Source: Zygnema cylindricum | Taxonomy: Eukaryota > Streptophyta > Zygnematophyceae > Zygnematales > Zygnemataceae | DNA length: 64,000 nt | Assembly (NCBI GenBank): GCA_037447655.1 | Contig: JBBHKE010003490.1 | Location: 212,504-276,503 of the forward strand | Direction: 5' to 3' | Shown: positions 20,851 through 31,207 of the stretch, piece by piece | Layout of the letters: every line of letters starts with the position of its first letter | Position numbering within the stretch: position 1 is the stretch's first letter | Made by a program: the position numbers and the translations under genes | Notes under the pieces: model-generated | What the model was told of the DNA's origin: nothing | Databases searched by the model: none | What the model saw: the letters and a program-made list of their open reading frames with translations, nothing else

Positions 20851-21374
20851 CATCAATTACGTTAAATTTTCTTCAACCCTATTTAAACTTTGACACTAAT
20901 AACGATTCACGGTGTAGTTTAGTACCATTTTAAATAGTGTGGCTTACGATATTTGTCTGACCGTGCAAAATTGTACCGTATTAACGAAAAAAGAACATAA
21001 AATGATTTAATACATGTCGTTATGATGTAACTGCGTTTTCACAAATTGCGTAGTGCAAACGTCATAATGGCGTGAAATTGTACGTTTGTCAGATTATATA
21101 TGTGTACCTAAATGATATATTTACGATAATTACGATTCGCTGTGTAATAAATGCTTAACGCTAATAACAACGAGCGTTGTAATTGTGTGCTGGCGAGCAC
21201 GGTTAGTCGCGAAAAATCGAGTCTCGGTTAACTTTTATTTTCGTAAACGCCGGTCAGTTAACGGTTAACAATTTTGGAGCGTGACATAACCCGGTCGGGC
21301 GTCGGTTACTCAGATTTTGAAAAAAAAAAACGGTTGGTTTCGGTTGTGTAAATTTTTGACTTTTGCGACCTCTG
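20851..21374. repeat. Direct repeat, right copy, ending in the hAT right terminus
   Basis: Copy of 19544-20067. It ends with the intact TIR (inverse of CAGAGGTCGCAAA) and is followed by the 8-bp duplication gtgcaagg. The high identity suggests a recent duplication or gene conversion. The ends do not have the TG...CA form of LTRs. Confidence 0.9.
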
Positions 21375-22128
21375 GTGCAAGGTTGCTGCACTTTTCAACG
21401 CTGCAAACCACAAGGAGTGTTGTATTAAATACTTTGTAAACTGCAATACTTCACCCCGCCGTGCGTCCCAGCAAAGTACAACATTTAGTTTCGTCATCCC
21501 CGAACTCGCACGTGTGAAAATGGACGTGAACTCCAGTTCCAGAGTACTGTAATCTACTGTAATGTTTGCAACATTTATTTATGTGAGACTGGATGCGTAT
21601 TTACTTATTAATCACCTGCACAGTGCACACACCTCAAACACGTGGACCGACTTCGCGGTACGCGCGCGCTGTTTAAGCGTGCGCAGTAAGTGCCCTTTTT
21701 AGTGTGATTTCGTACAATTCCGCTGTGTTGCGCCCTCAGTTCTGTGCAGTTCTCTTTCTTAATGTGGAACCCTTACTACCTCACTTTTGGTTGGTTCGGC
21801 GCGATGCTACAAAAAGTACAAAAGTACATAAAATACAAAAGTATAAAAGTATAAAAGTACAAAAGTACAAACGTACAATATCCGTGCAAATTAGTCACGA
21901 CCTCACCGCGATTCGTGTTGACCGACGATTCGCTGTTAAGTCACGTCGACGGTTAGAATCAAAACCGGTTTTAGCCGATTTTTTAGCCTGTTTTTTTTTG
22001 TTTTTTTTTTTTTTTTTTTTAGGGCCTTTCGCCTTTCTTGTCCCTTGTGGCCGATGACCCGCGTTGACCAGCGTTGACCATCGTTGACTGATGCACTTAT
22101 AGTCGGCTTGTCACTAGGGGGAGGGGGA
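21375..22128 (+). other. 3' internal region of an LTR retrotransposon, no ORF
   Basis: No pol motif is present. A short-period run of 'aaaagta(c/t)' occupies about 21818-21875. A poly-T tract lies at 22000-22020. A polypurine tract with two G-runs at about 22115-22128 directly precedes the LTR start TGATAGG, as expected for plus-strand priming. Confidence 0.5.
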
Positions 22129-22668
22129 TGATAGGATCTTTACAAAATAAAATAAAACTGAGTGCAAATGCAAGCGGAAGCATAAACGATAAAACACACA
22201 CAAGAGATAGATTACCCTAAGGAAGCCAATATATTCCACAGAGAACTTTTCTTACATAATTTCCTCACACCCTCAAAATACTCACTTCTAACTCCTCTAA
22301 CTCCTCAAACTCTACTAAGCTATCAAACTCCTTCCATTCCTCTAACTCCTTGATAAACTACAAGGAGGATCAACTCTAACTCAATTGATTGATAAAAACC
22401 TCTCTCTCACTACGCCTTAATATACTCCTATAAGACGTCACGTAACAACACCAACCAAACCGTACATGTAATACACCAATACGTAACATAACAAAGTACA
22501 CGAAAGTACATTCAAACATAATCTAACTACAAAAGACTTGACCAACGTCAAACTAAATCCGAATAAGTATGACGTGCGCAGAATGCGCACTGGTCAAACA
22601 CTAAACGTACAATTCATCACACGGAATAAAGTACGCAGTCACCTCGAAATATCATTGCTTGCCGTACA

Positions 22669-22677
22669 CGGTCAAAA
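22669..22677. repeat. Target site duplication, left copy
   Basis: The 9-bp word cggtcaaaa recurs at 24148-24156. The uninterrupted LTR at 10056-11112 has atgatcaaaagg once at the same place, supporting duplication on insertion. Confidence 0.65.
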
Positions 22678-24147
22678 AAAGAAGAAGCTTTATTTCAAAA
22701 AGTGCGATGGAAAAAACCATCAAAGTACAAAGGGTTTCAAAAAAAGGGGAAAAAAAAGCTTAGTGCTAAAAAATAGCCAAAGGAAACTAAGGAAAAGAAA
22801 ACATGTGAAAACACCAAATCAAACTAGAAAAACTGCCAAAAACAAACAAATTTACTAAAGATGACACTATACAAGTTGACTACACAACCCCAACCAACTA
22901 ACCCCCACACCCCCGAAGATCGTGGATATGGATTGGATCTCGTGGTGGAAGATCTGGGAGGCCGCGCCTGTCATCCGCCACCGTGCTCCGCCGTAGAAGG
23001 GCCGCAGCTTGCGCTCGTTGAAGAGCTACTGATACCCGTTGACGGTAAAAAGCAACAAGAAGGCTCGGGGGAGGGCTCCCGGAGCCTCGGAAATCAGATG
23101 TCTTCTTTGCACAGTTACGAAGGAAATCATCAAAAGACTTGTCCAAAGTACCAAAAATTTCTGCAGCAAATGGCACAAAATGGTCCGCCGGGTCTCGGTG
23201 AGCGTAATCTTTTTTCTTTGAAGTTGCTGCGTCCCGAGCCGCCACGCCTGTATGCACCGGCGCGCGAGAAGAAACGTGGGTCCCAGTCGGATCCGTGAGT
23301 ACGACATCACCCAAAGTCCTCCCAGCCCCATGGAGGAAAACCAAGTCAACCCGAGGACTTCGAAGGCCGTTAGACTGGGAGCGAGGAGGTAGAACATGAG
23401 AAACTTCGCGCCTCAGGGTGTAACCTGCTTCAGTGCCAATTGCAGCAATTGAGTCGCGAACCAAATCATGCGCAACAGTACGTTCACCGCCCCTGGAGCA
23501 ACGTAGTAGATGAATCCCGTCTGGGTCGATTGGGTGACTACAAACACAATGGGGTCGCCCAAGAAGAGCAGGGTGAGGCAAACCCAAACGTAGACGTAGG
23601 GCAGATGTGAACTGATCCGAAGTCAAACGAAGTGTTGAAAAAACCGGCGTGGCTTGCAACCACGCACTAGCCCCTGGTCCAGAACACGAACGCAGTCGAG
23701 CCTGCGATTGAGCAGAAGGTAGCGCGTTCAAAAGGTTATGGAATTCAGCGACTGCCAATTGCTCAGTTATGCGCTGTTGGAGATGGAAGTTGTTGTCCGA
23801 AATAAGAGTTGGAAAAGGTGGAACCTGGTTTCGTGCATTAGGCGGGAGCAGTGCACGCGCAGAGAGAAGGGTCTCATGAAAAGGAAAAAGCTTTTCCTCC
23901 ACCTTAGGGACCGCCTGAGCTAGAATTGGAACGTCATCGACGATAAAGCGAGAGGTGATGGAAGGTGCCACCAAAGCCCAACTACCCAAATAGGCCGCCG
24001 GAGCAACGCTAGCCACAGGAATCAAACCTTAGCCGCCATTAGAAATAGGGAGACTTGCTTGTTGGCGGGCAAACGAGCCCTCCGGCCGATCAAAAATCCT
24101 ATGCCCAACGATGTGGTGAAGCACGCTAAAAAGTTTTTCGTCAAAGT
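22678..24147 (-). mobile_element. 5'-truncated non-LTR retrotransposon
   Basis: The 1,470-bp insert lies between copies of cggtcaaaa and is absent from the related LTR at 10056-11112. In minus orientation it has a coding region (24147 to 22898) and then a T-rich 3' untranslated stretch down to 22678. It has no poly-A tail. It is visibly richer in G+C than its surroundings, which suggests a different origin or mutational history. Confidence 0.75.
22898..24147 (-). pseudogene. Non-LTR reverse transcriptase C-terminus with restriction-like endonuclease domain
   Basis: The truncated frame opens with FDEKLFSVLHHIVG and runs through QASLPISNGG, one in-frame TAA (24029-24031), then GLIPVASVAPAAYLGSWAL. 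Other elements have a GGLGL-like sequence here, so a single nonsense change is likely. A zinc-knuckle-like CVC then H-LLRC motif follows, with a GGERTVAHDLVRD stretch. Next come RVDLVF, LGDVVLTDPT and a K-x-x-x-Y/F-V-P-F-A-x-E-x-F-G segment. This order fits the restriction-enzyme-like endonuclease end of R2/NeSL/Utopia-type elements. The reverse transcriptase catalytic part is missing because of 5' truncation. The frame ends with TAG at 22898-22900. Confidence 0.7.
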
Positions 24148-24156
24148 CGGTCAAAA
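24148..24156. repeat. Target site duplication, right copy
   Basis: Second copy of cggtcaaaa, on the 5' side of the minus-oriented non-LTR element. Confidence 0.65.
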
Positions 24157-24753
24157 GGAAACTCCGTGAAAGCCAACCGAAACTCCATGACAAAGTAAAA
24201 CGTAATCGGCCGTACAAATGTACGCCGCAACTCAAAAGACAAATCTCCACATTGGACCGGAATAGAATCGTGCGTCGCGAAGCGAAACTTCGTCAATCTT
24301 CGCGGTCGTTCGATTCACCCAAAAGTACCAATGAACCAATAAGACGCAGGACCTCAAAAGTACCACTGAGTACCTAACTACAAATTAACCAATCAGACGC
24401 GGCGCAAAAAACGCGCGCCGGCAACATACTACGAAAGAGTACTACCTCACCAAAAGACCACTACGATCACTGCGACACAAAACCGTACAATGACCGGGAC
24501 CCTCCGTACATACACTTCGAATAAGACAAGACACATAACTCCAACGAACAAAATCAACACTTAAACAAGACGTAAATTGACAACCGACGCTAACGACAAA
24601 TCCCACAATGTAAAACCTAACAATCCCCCTCTCAATGTGGGAATTGTCGAACCGCCACCTCAACTCCAAAATAACGTAAACAATTTTACACGAAACAACA
24701 AAAGACTAGACGCGACAGATACGCTACGGCCGATTACAAATTTGAATCTAACA

Positions 24754-25262
24754 GGGGAGGGGGAGGGGGAGGGGGAGGGGGAGGGGGAGGGGGAGGGGGA
24801 GGGGGAGGGGGAGGGGGAGGGGGAGGAGAGGGTGGGAAGGGAAGGGGGAAGGTGGAGGGGAAAGGTGGAGTTGGGAGGAGGAGCCGTGGCTGTAGATCTC
24901 GGAGTCAGGAGGGAGGGAAGAGGGGGAGAGGGAGAGGGAGAGAGAGAGGAAGAGGCGGGGGAGCTGAAGGGGGAGGGAGGGAGTGAGGGTGAGTGCGTAG
25001 GCGAGAAAGGGTGAGAGAGAGGATGAGAGAGGGAGAGAGAGAGGGTGGGGAAGGGAAGGAGGGATGGGGAGGGGGAAGCGGTGGGGGAAGGAAGGGGGGG
25101 AGGGAGAGGGAGGGAGAGAGGGGAGAGAGAGGGAGAGACAGGAGGGAGAGAAAGGGAGAGAGGGGGGGGAGAGACAGGGGGGAGAGAGAGAGTGAGAGAG
25201 TGAGTGAGAGGTTTTGGGAGGGAGGTAAGGATGGAAAGAGAGAGTGAGAGGGGGGGTAGCGA
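24754..25262. repeat. Polypurine tract: (GGGGGA)n then degenerate purine repeat
   Basis: About a dozen near-perfect GGGGGA hexamers occupy 24754-24826. A long G/A-only-biased tract with gagagaggg and agggagagag words follows to 25262. The frequent four-to-five-G runs could form G-quadruplexes, and the purine/pyrimidine asymmetry could form triplex DNA. Long open frames on either strand (Gly/Glu/Arg or Ser/Pro repeats) are artefacts of composition. Confidence 0.9.
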
Positions 25263-25859
25263 GAGAAAGTGAAATGGGGACCTCGTGTAGATTTTTTTAT
25301 ATTTTTTTTTCACATTCGCCTGTCCATGCAACTTTTTTTATCGCCGAACTTCTAAACATTTTTTCCTGAGATTTTTTTTTTTGGGCTTGAAGCTCATATT
25401 TTATTTTATTTTTTGCACAAACTTTATTTGGTGTAGTAAATTTTTTGTGGAATGTGGCTTTCTCAGCCACTTTTTTGTTATGTTTTTTTTTAACTTCAAA
25501 AATTTTGGAAATTTCTCCACTTTGAAGGTGTATTCGGAGGGCGGAAAATAATTGGATTTTTTTTTTTTTTTTTTTTTTCGATGTGAGGTTCTTTTATCGG
25601 CCCAACGTCTTATGTTATATTATTAACCTGCAATATTTTAATTAGTTAATTAATTATTGTAATTATTTAATTAATTATTATAATTTTAATAGGAACCTGC
25701 AATCAAACCTCATTTTTTCGGAAAACCTCACTTGAAGTTTTTTTTAATAATTTCAAAATGATTGAAGCCGTGTAACTCATTTTTTTGGTTTTCTGTTTTC
25801 AGTTTTTTTTTTTATTCCCAGTTATGAATATTCTTTGCAACCCCATTATGTGAAAAATG
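25263..25859. other. T-rich sequence, no gene
   Basis: Long poly-T runs (for example 25557-25578) and a short palindromic attaattaattatt stretch near 25640-25680. No coding region is supported. Confidence 0.5.
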
Positions 25860-25925
25860 CATAATGTAAATAATAATGTCACTTTAACAACTCTTCCTAA
25901 ACTTAGAGTTCTCAACTCTTCAACT

Positions 25926-26210
25926 TACAGTTTTGTGGATGATACCAAAATTAGTGTGGTTGGATCCTCTAGTTATTTGTTGGAAATTTCAAGGCAGTTT
26001 TTTAGTTTTTGGTGTGGGTTAGGTGTATTGCAAGGATGTGGTACTGAATTTTAACTTAGTTTTTTTTGAGTTTTATGTCAATTTTAAGAATTATGAGATA
26101 TTTTTTAGTTTCTTATCGATCTTGTAACTTAAGTTTTGTTCAAGTTTTAAGTTTTGATAAAAAAAATAAGTGTTTTGACAACACCTTATTTAGAGTAACT
26201 AAGGTGTAAA
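25926..26210. repeat. Diverged copy of an intron segment of the LRR gene
   Basis: The order 'ttttgtggat-ataccaaaatta', 'gg-tc-atcctcta-ttatttgttgga', 'tattgcaaggat-tg', and further right 'gttttgattaaaaa' and 'gagtaactaaggtg' follows 60975-61400 in the intron between exons 27 and 28. The homology is by eye and diverged. It may be a dispersed repeat in both places or a relic of a duplicated receptor gene. Confidence 0.5.
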
Positions 26211-26509
26211 TATTTGTAAATTGAAAAACTATCGCGAGTTCGACCATTTTTATGATTTTTTTAATTAACCATTTTTTATGAACTTTTTGTTGCAATTTTG
26301 TTTTTTAATGTAGGATTTTGTGGTTTATAAATTTACATTTCGTATACTTATTTCGTGCAATTCGTAGTTTTTTTTTATTTTTCTTTTTGCTTAGTTGGTG
26401 ACTGTTTTTACTTAAAAAAAAAGAAAAATAAGAAAATAATAATAAAGTCTGATTAGGGTACTACGTGGGAAAGCTGACATCGCCTCTCCCTGCACCCCCC
26501 AAGAACCCA
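26211..26509. other. AT-rich spacer
   Basis: No coding or repeat signal beyond A and T runs. Confidence 0.5.
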
Positions 26510-26930
26510 CCACGGTGAGAGAAGGGGGGAGAGAAAAGGGGAGAGAAGGGGGAGAGAAGGGGGGGGGGGAGGGAGGAATGGGGGGACATGGGAATGATGT
26601 GACATGATGGAGGGACAGAGTGGAGGAGGATAGGGGATAAAGAGGGGGAGGGAGGGGGGATTAAGATAAACAGATGACATAAAGAAGAGGGGGGGAGGTG
26701 GCCGAAGCTACAACCACAGACTGAAACAAAAACTGGAAAAAGAAAAAACATCCAAAGCAACGACCAGAAAACCAAAAATCAAAAAACTCAAAACAAAACA
26801 AAACGGGAAAACCTGCGCCGAACACGAACCGAACTCCGGGGCCAGAGGGAGAGGAAGATGAGTGGCTCGGGGGGGGGAAGGAGAGGGGAGGAGAGGGGAG
26901 GAGCGAGGGGTGAGGAGGAAGGAGCCGAGG
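26510..26930. repeat. Second polypurine region
   Basis: Two G/A-rich blocks, about 26515-26695 and 26855-26930, with words such as gagaaggggg and ggagaggggagg. The intervening sequence is A-rich on the plus strand. Minus-strand frames here are Ser/Pro/Phe low-complexity artefacts. Confidence 0.8.
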
Positions 26931-27940
26931 GGCCAACGTAGAACGACACCTTAAACTGCGCCCGGAAATCACTACAAACGCAGACATGAAAGACAAAAAA
27001 ACTAGAAAGTACCAAAACCGTCCGTACAATTAATTAAGTGAACCGTACAAAAGGGGACGGACGCGAAACGACAATCTATGCTCAAAAAGATATCGGTCTC
27101 GCATCCGATTTTTCATTTTTGCCGAATCGACCGATACAATCCAACCATTGCCTTTTGCCTCTTCTTTCTATTATTTCCTCGTGATAGAGAGAGAGAAGAT
27201 AGAGCACAAATTAAAAAACTCAAAACGGCACAAAACTTGTTGTTAGTTTTGTGAATTTGAGGTTTTGTTTCCATTGATCAAATTTTTTGACCATCACGTT
27301 ACTTGTTGCGTCGAATCGTACGGCCATGTCACGGTCGACGATAGTTAAAATTGACGTTTTAAAGATAGTTAAAACTGACATTTTGACGTTTTTGTGGTGT
27401 GCGACGCTTGCTACATTTTGTTAATTCTATTATGAATTCTATATAATAGCAATTTAGAACTCACAAGTTGGAGTGAACAGTTGTAAAGGACTCTAAGGTC
27501 CTACACTTTTTAGGGTAAGTGCCTATGTGTTGAAGTAAAGGCATTTTTCTTCCGTTTTTCAACGGAAATAAAATGGTGTATCGAACAAATATTTTATTTT
27601 ACGAAGAAATTGTAGAAATTAAAGTACAATTAAAGTCATCGTGAAGCTTAGAATGCAATTTAGTTCGGCATTTCCCATTTTCGAACCCAACCCCAAGTGA
27701 TCGAACGAGCCGTTTTAAGGCAAAGAAGCACCTAATCTTCAAATATGAAAAATTCTTCACACGTCTCACACGATTCGGACATTTTTACACAAATAAAAAG
27801 TAAAACCAAAAGTATACTACTTTGCTTGCAAGTCGCTGCCCAATCTGTATCATAGAATCCAGCGCAATCCAACTACTCCAATTTTTTTATTAATCAGCGA
27901 TAACGACAACTCACGAACCTCTTCTCATATGTGTAAACGC
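26931..27940. other. No gene seen
   Basis: Unassigned AT-rich sequence. No reading frame above 60 codons with recognisable features; a gagagagagaag microsatellite lies near 27186. Confidence 0.45.
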
Positions 27941-28504
27941 TACACCGCCAATCGCTATTAGCGTAGTGTACGCTAATTCCGTCCCGCTTTTTTTTTATTT
28001 TATTCTCCATTAGCGTAGTTCATTCTATTTTTTTCTTTACTCTATTTATGGTTAATTTTTTAGTACCGTACAAAACGGAAATACGTCGTCATTTAATTAG
28101 TGTGGTGTACTGATAGTGTCAGACCATACAAAATTGTACCTTTCTAAGTGAAAAAGTATAATTAAAGAGTTTTAGTAACCGCGGACGCATGAGAATGTGC
28201 GCTCTAAAAAGGGGATATAATCGGGTTGTCAAATATCACGTTCGCACATACTCGTCCACCAACCACGTTTCGACTGTGTGAACGTACGAGTTGTATACGA
28301 TTTGTTAGATTTTGTACGAATACCTATATTAGTGTAAGCATGTTTGCGACTGACATTTATTTTTTTCAAAGACCCAAATTAGAATTATTAAACGATTAGA
28401 ATGTATGTTTTTTTTCAAGATATTCAAATTTTTAATTAGCGTTAACCACGGTAATTATTCATGTACGCTAAAGAAACTTCTACGCTAATAGCGATGGCGG
28501 TGTA
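27941..28504. mobile_element. TA-flanked miniature element, subfamily A1
   Basis: Left end TACACCGCCAATCGCTATTA and right end (inverse) TACACCGCC-ATCGCTATTA form a terminal inverted repeat of about 24 bp with a single indel. Total length 564 bp and no open frame. The copy at 35350-36628 is the same subfamily in opposite orientation, and a third is nested at 19068-19609. TA at both ends fits a TA target duplication as in mariner-type elements, but 3-bp models cannot be excluded. Confidence 0.8.
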
Positions 28505-29273
28505 GTGTTGGGTATCGGGTACATTCATATCGCGATAATTTCGATATTCGATATATCGGAAATCGATCGAGCAGACTCCTTGATACATCGTACCGCGACC
28601 AACATAAATCATCGCGATGTATATCGCGATATATAGTATTTTTTTAATTTAATTTTTTATATAATATGTTATTTTAGCGAAAAAGACAAATTGTCTGATA
28701 CGCCACGTACGACGTCATTTTCGTTCCGTGACTTTAAAGGTAGACGTCGCAAAAGGAAACCGACAAAAAAGTACTAATTTTGCAATTCATAAAATGATTT
28801 ATTTAGTATGTAGAGAATTTGGCATACGAAAAGTTCACACTAATTTAGTCAAAGTGTGAACTGAAAAAAAAAATGCAAACTTATTATTATTATTTACAAT
28901 TATTTTTTGAAGTGTACAAAATGTAAATTTTTGTTACTATTTTTATTCATTAGTTTTTGAAGTGTAGAAAATGTGAATTTCTATTCTTATTTTTAGGGTT
29001 TATTTTTTGAAGTGTACAAAATGTGAAAATTTGTTAATTAATTTTATTAATTTGGAGTAGCAGAGGCTACAACTACCATTTGCGGAAGCACTAGTACAAG
29101 CAGCAGTAGTACTAACTGTACTAGCAAGAATTGCTATATTTTTTTTCAAAAAAAGGCCTCGATATATCGGCGATATTTCGCTTTTTGATATATTGAAGCG
29201 ATATATCGATTATCGGGTACCTGAAATTCAATACATATCGAATATCGGCAAATGGTCCTCAATACCAAACACT
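28504..29273. mobile_element. Family C element with AGTGTT ends
   Basis: Ends are AGTGTTGGGTAT at the left and, inverted, AGTGTTTGGTAT at the right. The interior is dense in atatcg/cgatat words and has three direct copies of 'attttttgaagtgta-aaaatgt' near 28900, 28955 and 29006. It abuts the right end of the A1 element. No coding capacity. Confidence 0.6.
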
Positions 29274-29368
29274 AGTAAACGCTAACTACATGAATTAGCT
29301 GTTATACTTTGGGAATGTGTATCCAAATTAATGTTGTGTCTACTCATTTTTGTAAAAGGTTTGTTGGT

Positions 29369-29713
29369 AGTGTTGTGTATCTTAACAAATTTTATCGTGA
29401 AAAATTCAATTTTCTATATATCAAACAGTTCGAGGGCCCGTATATCGCTCTAAGACCAGCAAAAAATTGTCCCTTTATGTTTGGTGGGAGGTGGGGGTCC
29501 CTGAAACAAAAAATGACAAAAAAACGTGTGGAAAATATACGTAAGCTTTTAGAAAAAAAATAGCAACCCAACTTGGAAAATATAGCGATAATAGGTATAT
29601 CGCAATTTCATTGTGATACAAATTCTTCTCGTTATAGCGAGACTATATATCGATTATATGTAGGTCAAAAAAAGACACTCAAACATTCGCAAAAGGCTCT
29701 ACATACACGACAC
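29369..29713. repeat. Family C copy, short form
   Basis: Left end AGTGTTGTGTATC, right end (inverse) AGTGTCGTGTATG, 345 bp. The interior has tatatcg words as in the longer copies. Confidence 0.5.
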
Positions 29714-30367
29714 TTTAATATTGTACTTGTTCGCTATATATTGTTGAACTTAAAATAGCGTGCATTCATATTCTTTTAACACTAACAAAAATTCACAATG
29801 TACTACAATAGCCACCTTAGCGGACTTAAATGGATTAAAACCTGTAAATTACGTTGACTCGACGTTTTTTTACGATTGACGGTTGACCTCTATTAACGCC
29901 AAAATGAGCGTGACTACATTTTCTAAAAACGTGACTTGTGTAAGTTGACACTGTTTCATTTAAAGTTGACATTTTGCCATTTTGCAACATACGACGTTCG
30001 CGATACTATGATATGGTACACCATGTATCGCAATTGGTGTTCACGAAACACTAAGTTTCATTTAGTAGACGACGTACGATTCTGTAACGTTTTTCTACGG
30101 TTTTTATCTTTTGAAGTAAGGGTACGTCCCCATGTATTAAAGTATCGACTTTATTCCGTCGTTTTTACCCAAAATATAGCTTGGTACCAGAAAAACTTTA
30201 GCAGTACAAAAAAAATCAACTCTTTAAGGGTACGACCCCATGTATGAAAGTATCTACTATTCTTTGTCTTTTTGCCATAAAATTCAGGGAACGTTGACAA
30301 AAACTTTAGCCGTGCCAAAAAATCATTTTTATCGAAGTAGAGTGAACAGCAATTCATACTTTGGATG
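29714..30367. other. Unassigned; short repeated phrase
   Basis: The phrase 'aagggtacg(t/a)ccccatgta', followed by aaagtat, occurs at about 30117 and 30226, and in inverse form at about 31153. This may mark the ends of an undelimited element. No gene. Confidence 0.4.
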
Positions 30368-30885
30368 TTTGGCGTGCTTGTCGTCATGTGAACGTATTTT
30401 GGCATTTTCCCCTTTTCGGCACCCCGGCAAGAGAATCCAGCCCAAAAAAAAACTTCCTCCAAAATCACCTCGAGGGGGTGATTTTAGTTTAAGTACCGCC
30501 CAAACAGTGAATGAAAAACGAACCACGCACGCGCCACACGATTTGTAAAATTTTTGGATGAGAAAGAGTCTTCGCTATTTTTCTCCGTGCCCGTCATGCG
30601 CTATATACGGAAAAAAATTTGCAGGGGTCTCGGACTTCCACTTGCATTCATGGGTCTTTTGCATAATTTTTTGTCGTCGTCGCCTCTCTTCTCTCCCTCT
30701 CACACTATCATTTGTATCTCACACTTTTTAGAAAGAGATACGACAATAGTAGTATATAATGAAAGATCTTTCAAAAATATTTTTTTGGATTTTTTTTACG
30801 TTTTTTTTAATGACAAGTCCAGTGAGAAAAGTAAAAAAAGCGAAATTGGGAAACCATGGCGAAAATTTCTTGAATCCGTGACATC
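30368..30885. repeat. Diverged direct repeat, copy 1
   Basis: Repeats at 31208-31740 with an offset of about 840-850 bp. Shared landmarks are 'aatgaaaaacg', 'acgcgccacac', 'gcaggggtctcgg', 'tgtcgtcgcctct' and 'ttttagaaagaga'. Both copies contain a region of high GC followed by a poly-T stretch. No convincing coding content. Confidence 0.7.
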
Positions 30886-31207
30886 GACGTTGTCACAAGT
30901 GAGTGTGACGTCACAATGTCACCAAACCCTAAACATCTGTAATTTCACAAAAATCTAGACATCTACAACTGTCGCTGTTTTTGTTGGCGTCACCAGTCGT
31001 CGGAAGTTTCGTAGTCGTCTTCTATCGTCACAAGTTGTACCTACGTCTACAACCGTCACATGTCAAAGATCAGATTTCATTTTTGGAACATTAGGACGCT
31101 CTTCAAAGTAGTACGTCGAATCTTCACTATAGTCCAAAATACTTTATCAAAGTACCGATTACATGGGGACGTACCCTAGAAGAACAGCAAACGTCAAGTC
31201 GATACTT
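30886..31207. other. Spacer between direct repeats
   Basis: Holds a 'gtcacaagt' and 'cgtcac' rich stretch (30890-31070) and the inverse copy of the 'gggtacgtccccatgt' phrase at about 31153. No gene. Confidence 0.4.

Larger units (their letters stand above)
4607..21374 (+). mobile_element. Large composite hAT transposon, 16.8 kb
   Basis: The left end at 4607 begins CAGAGGTCGCAAA. The right end at 21374 is its exact 13-bp inverse. The flanking 8 bases are identical, gtgcaagg at 4599-4606 and 21375-21382. The terminal 200-300 bp on each side match the ends of the 808-bp hAT element at 2133-2940. A hAT transposase dimerisation domain lies inside on the plus strand (18238-18529), toward the right end. 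The rest is nested retroelement and miniature-element sequence, so the original transposon was probably only a few kilobases. The chance of an exact 8-bp match is about 1 in 65,000, but a coincidental pairing of two separate hAT ends is not excluded. Confidence 0.65.
22129..24622 (+). mobile_element. LTR family D (3' LTR), split by a non-LTR element
   Basis: Begins TGATAGG directly after a polypurine tract and ends CCTAACA, an imperfect inverse, so it has the TG...CA form. Without the 1,479 bp made up of the insertion and one target copy, it is about 1.0 kb, and it aligns with the copy at 10056-11112 from 'aggatctttaca' to 'gtaaaacctaaca'. Position of the polypurine tract gives plus orientation. 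No matching 5' LTR with a complete interior lies in the window. Confidence 0.65.

Noticed and set aside
19544-21374. Direct repeats as a pair of LTRs around a Copia interior
   Set aside because: Repeats lack TG...CA ends, primer site and polypurine tract; one end coincides with a hAT terminus; the interior is only an integrase fragment.
22538-22858. 106-codon lysine-rich plus frame
   Set aside because: Spans the LTR/non-LTR junction and the antisense of a T-rich untranslated region.
24660-25331. 223-codon Ser/Pro-rich minus frame and matching Gly/Glu/Arg plus frames
   Set aside because: Produced entirely by the polypurine repeat; no start context, domain or codon pattern of a gene.
26453-27029. 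Overlapping Ser/Pro/Phe-rich minus frames of 75-122 codons
   Set aside because: Compositional artefacts of the purine-rich plus strand.
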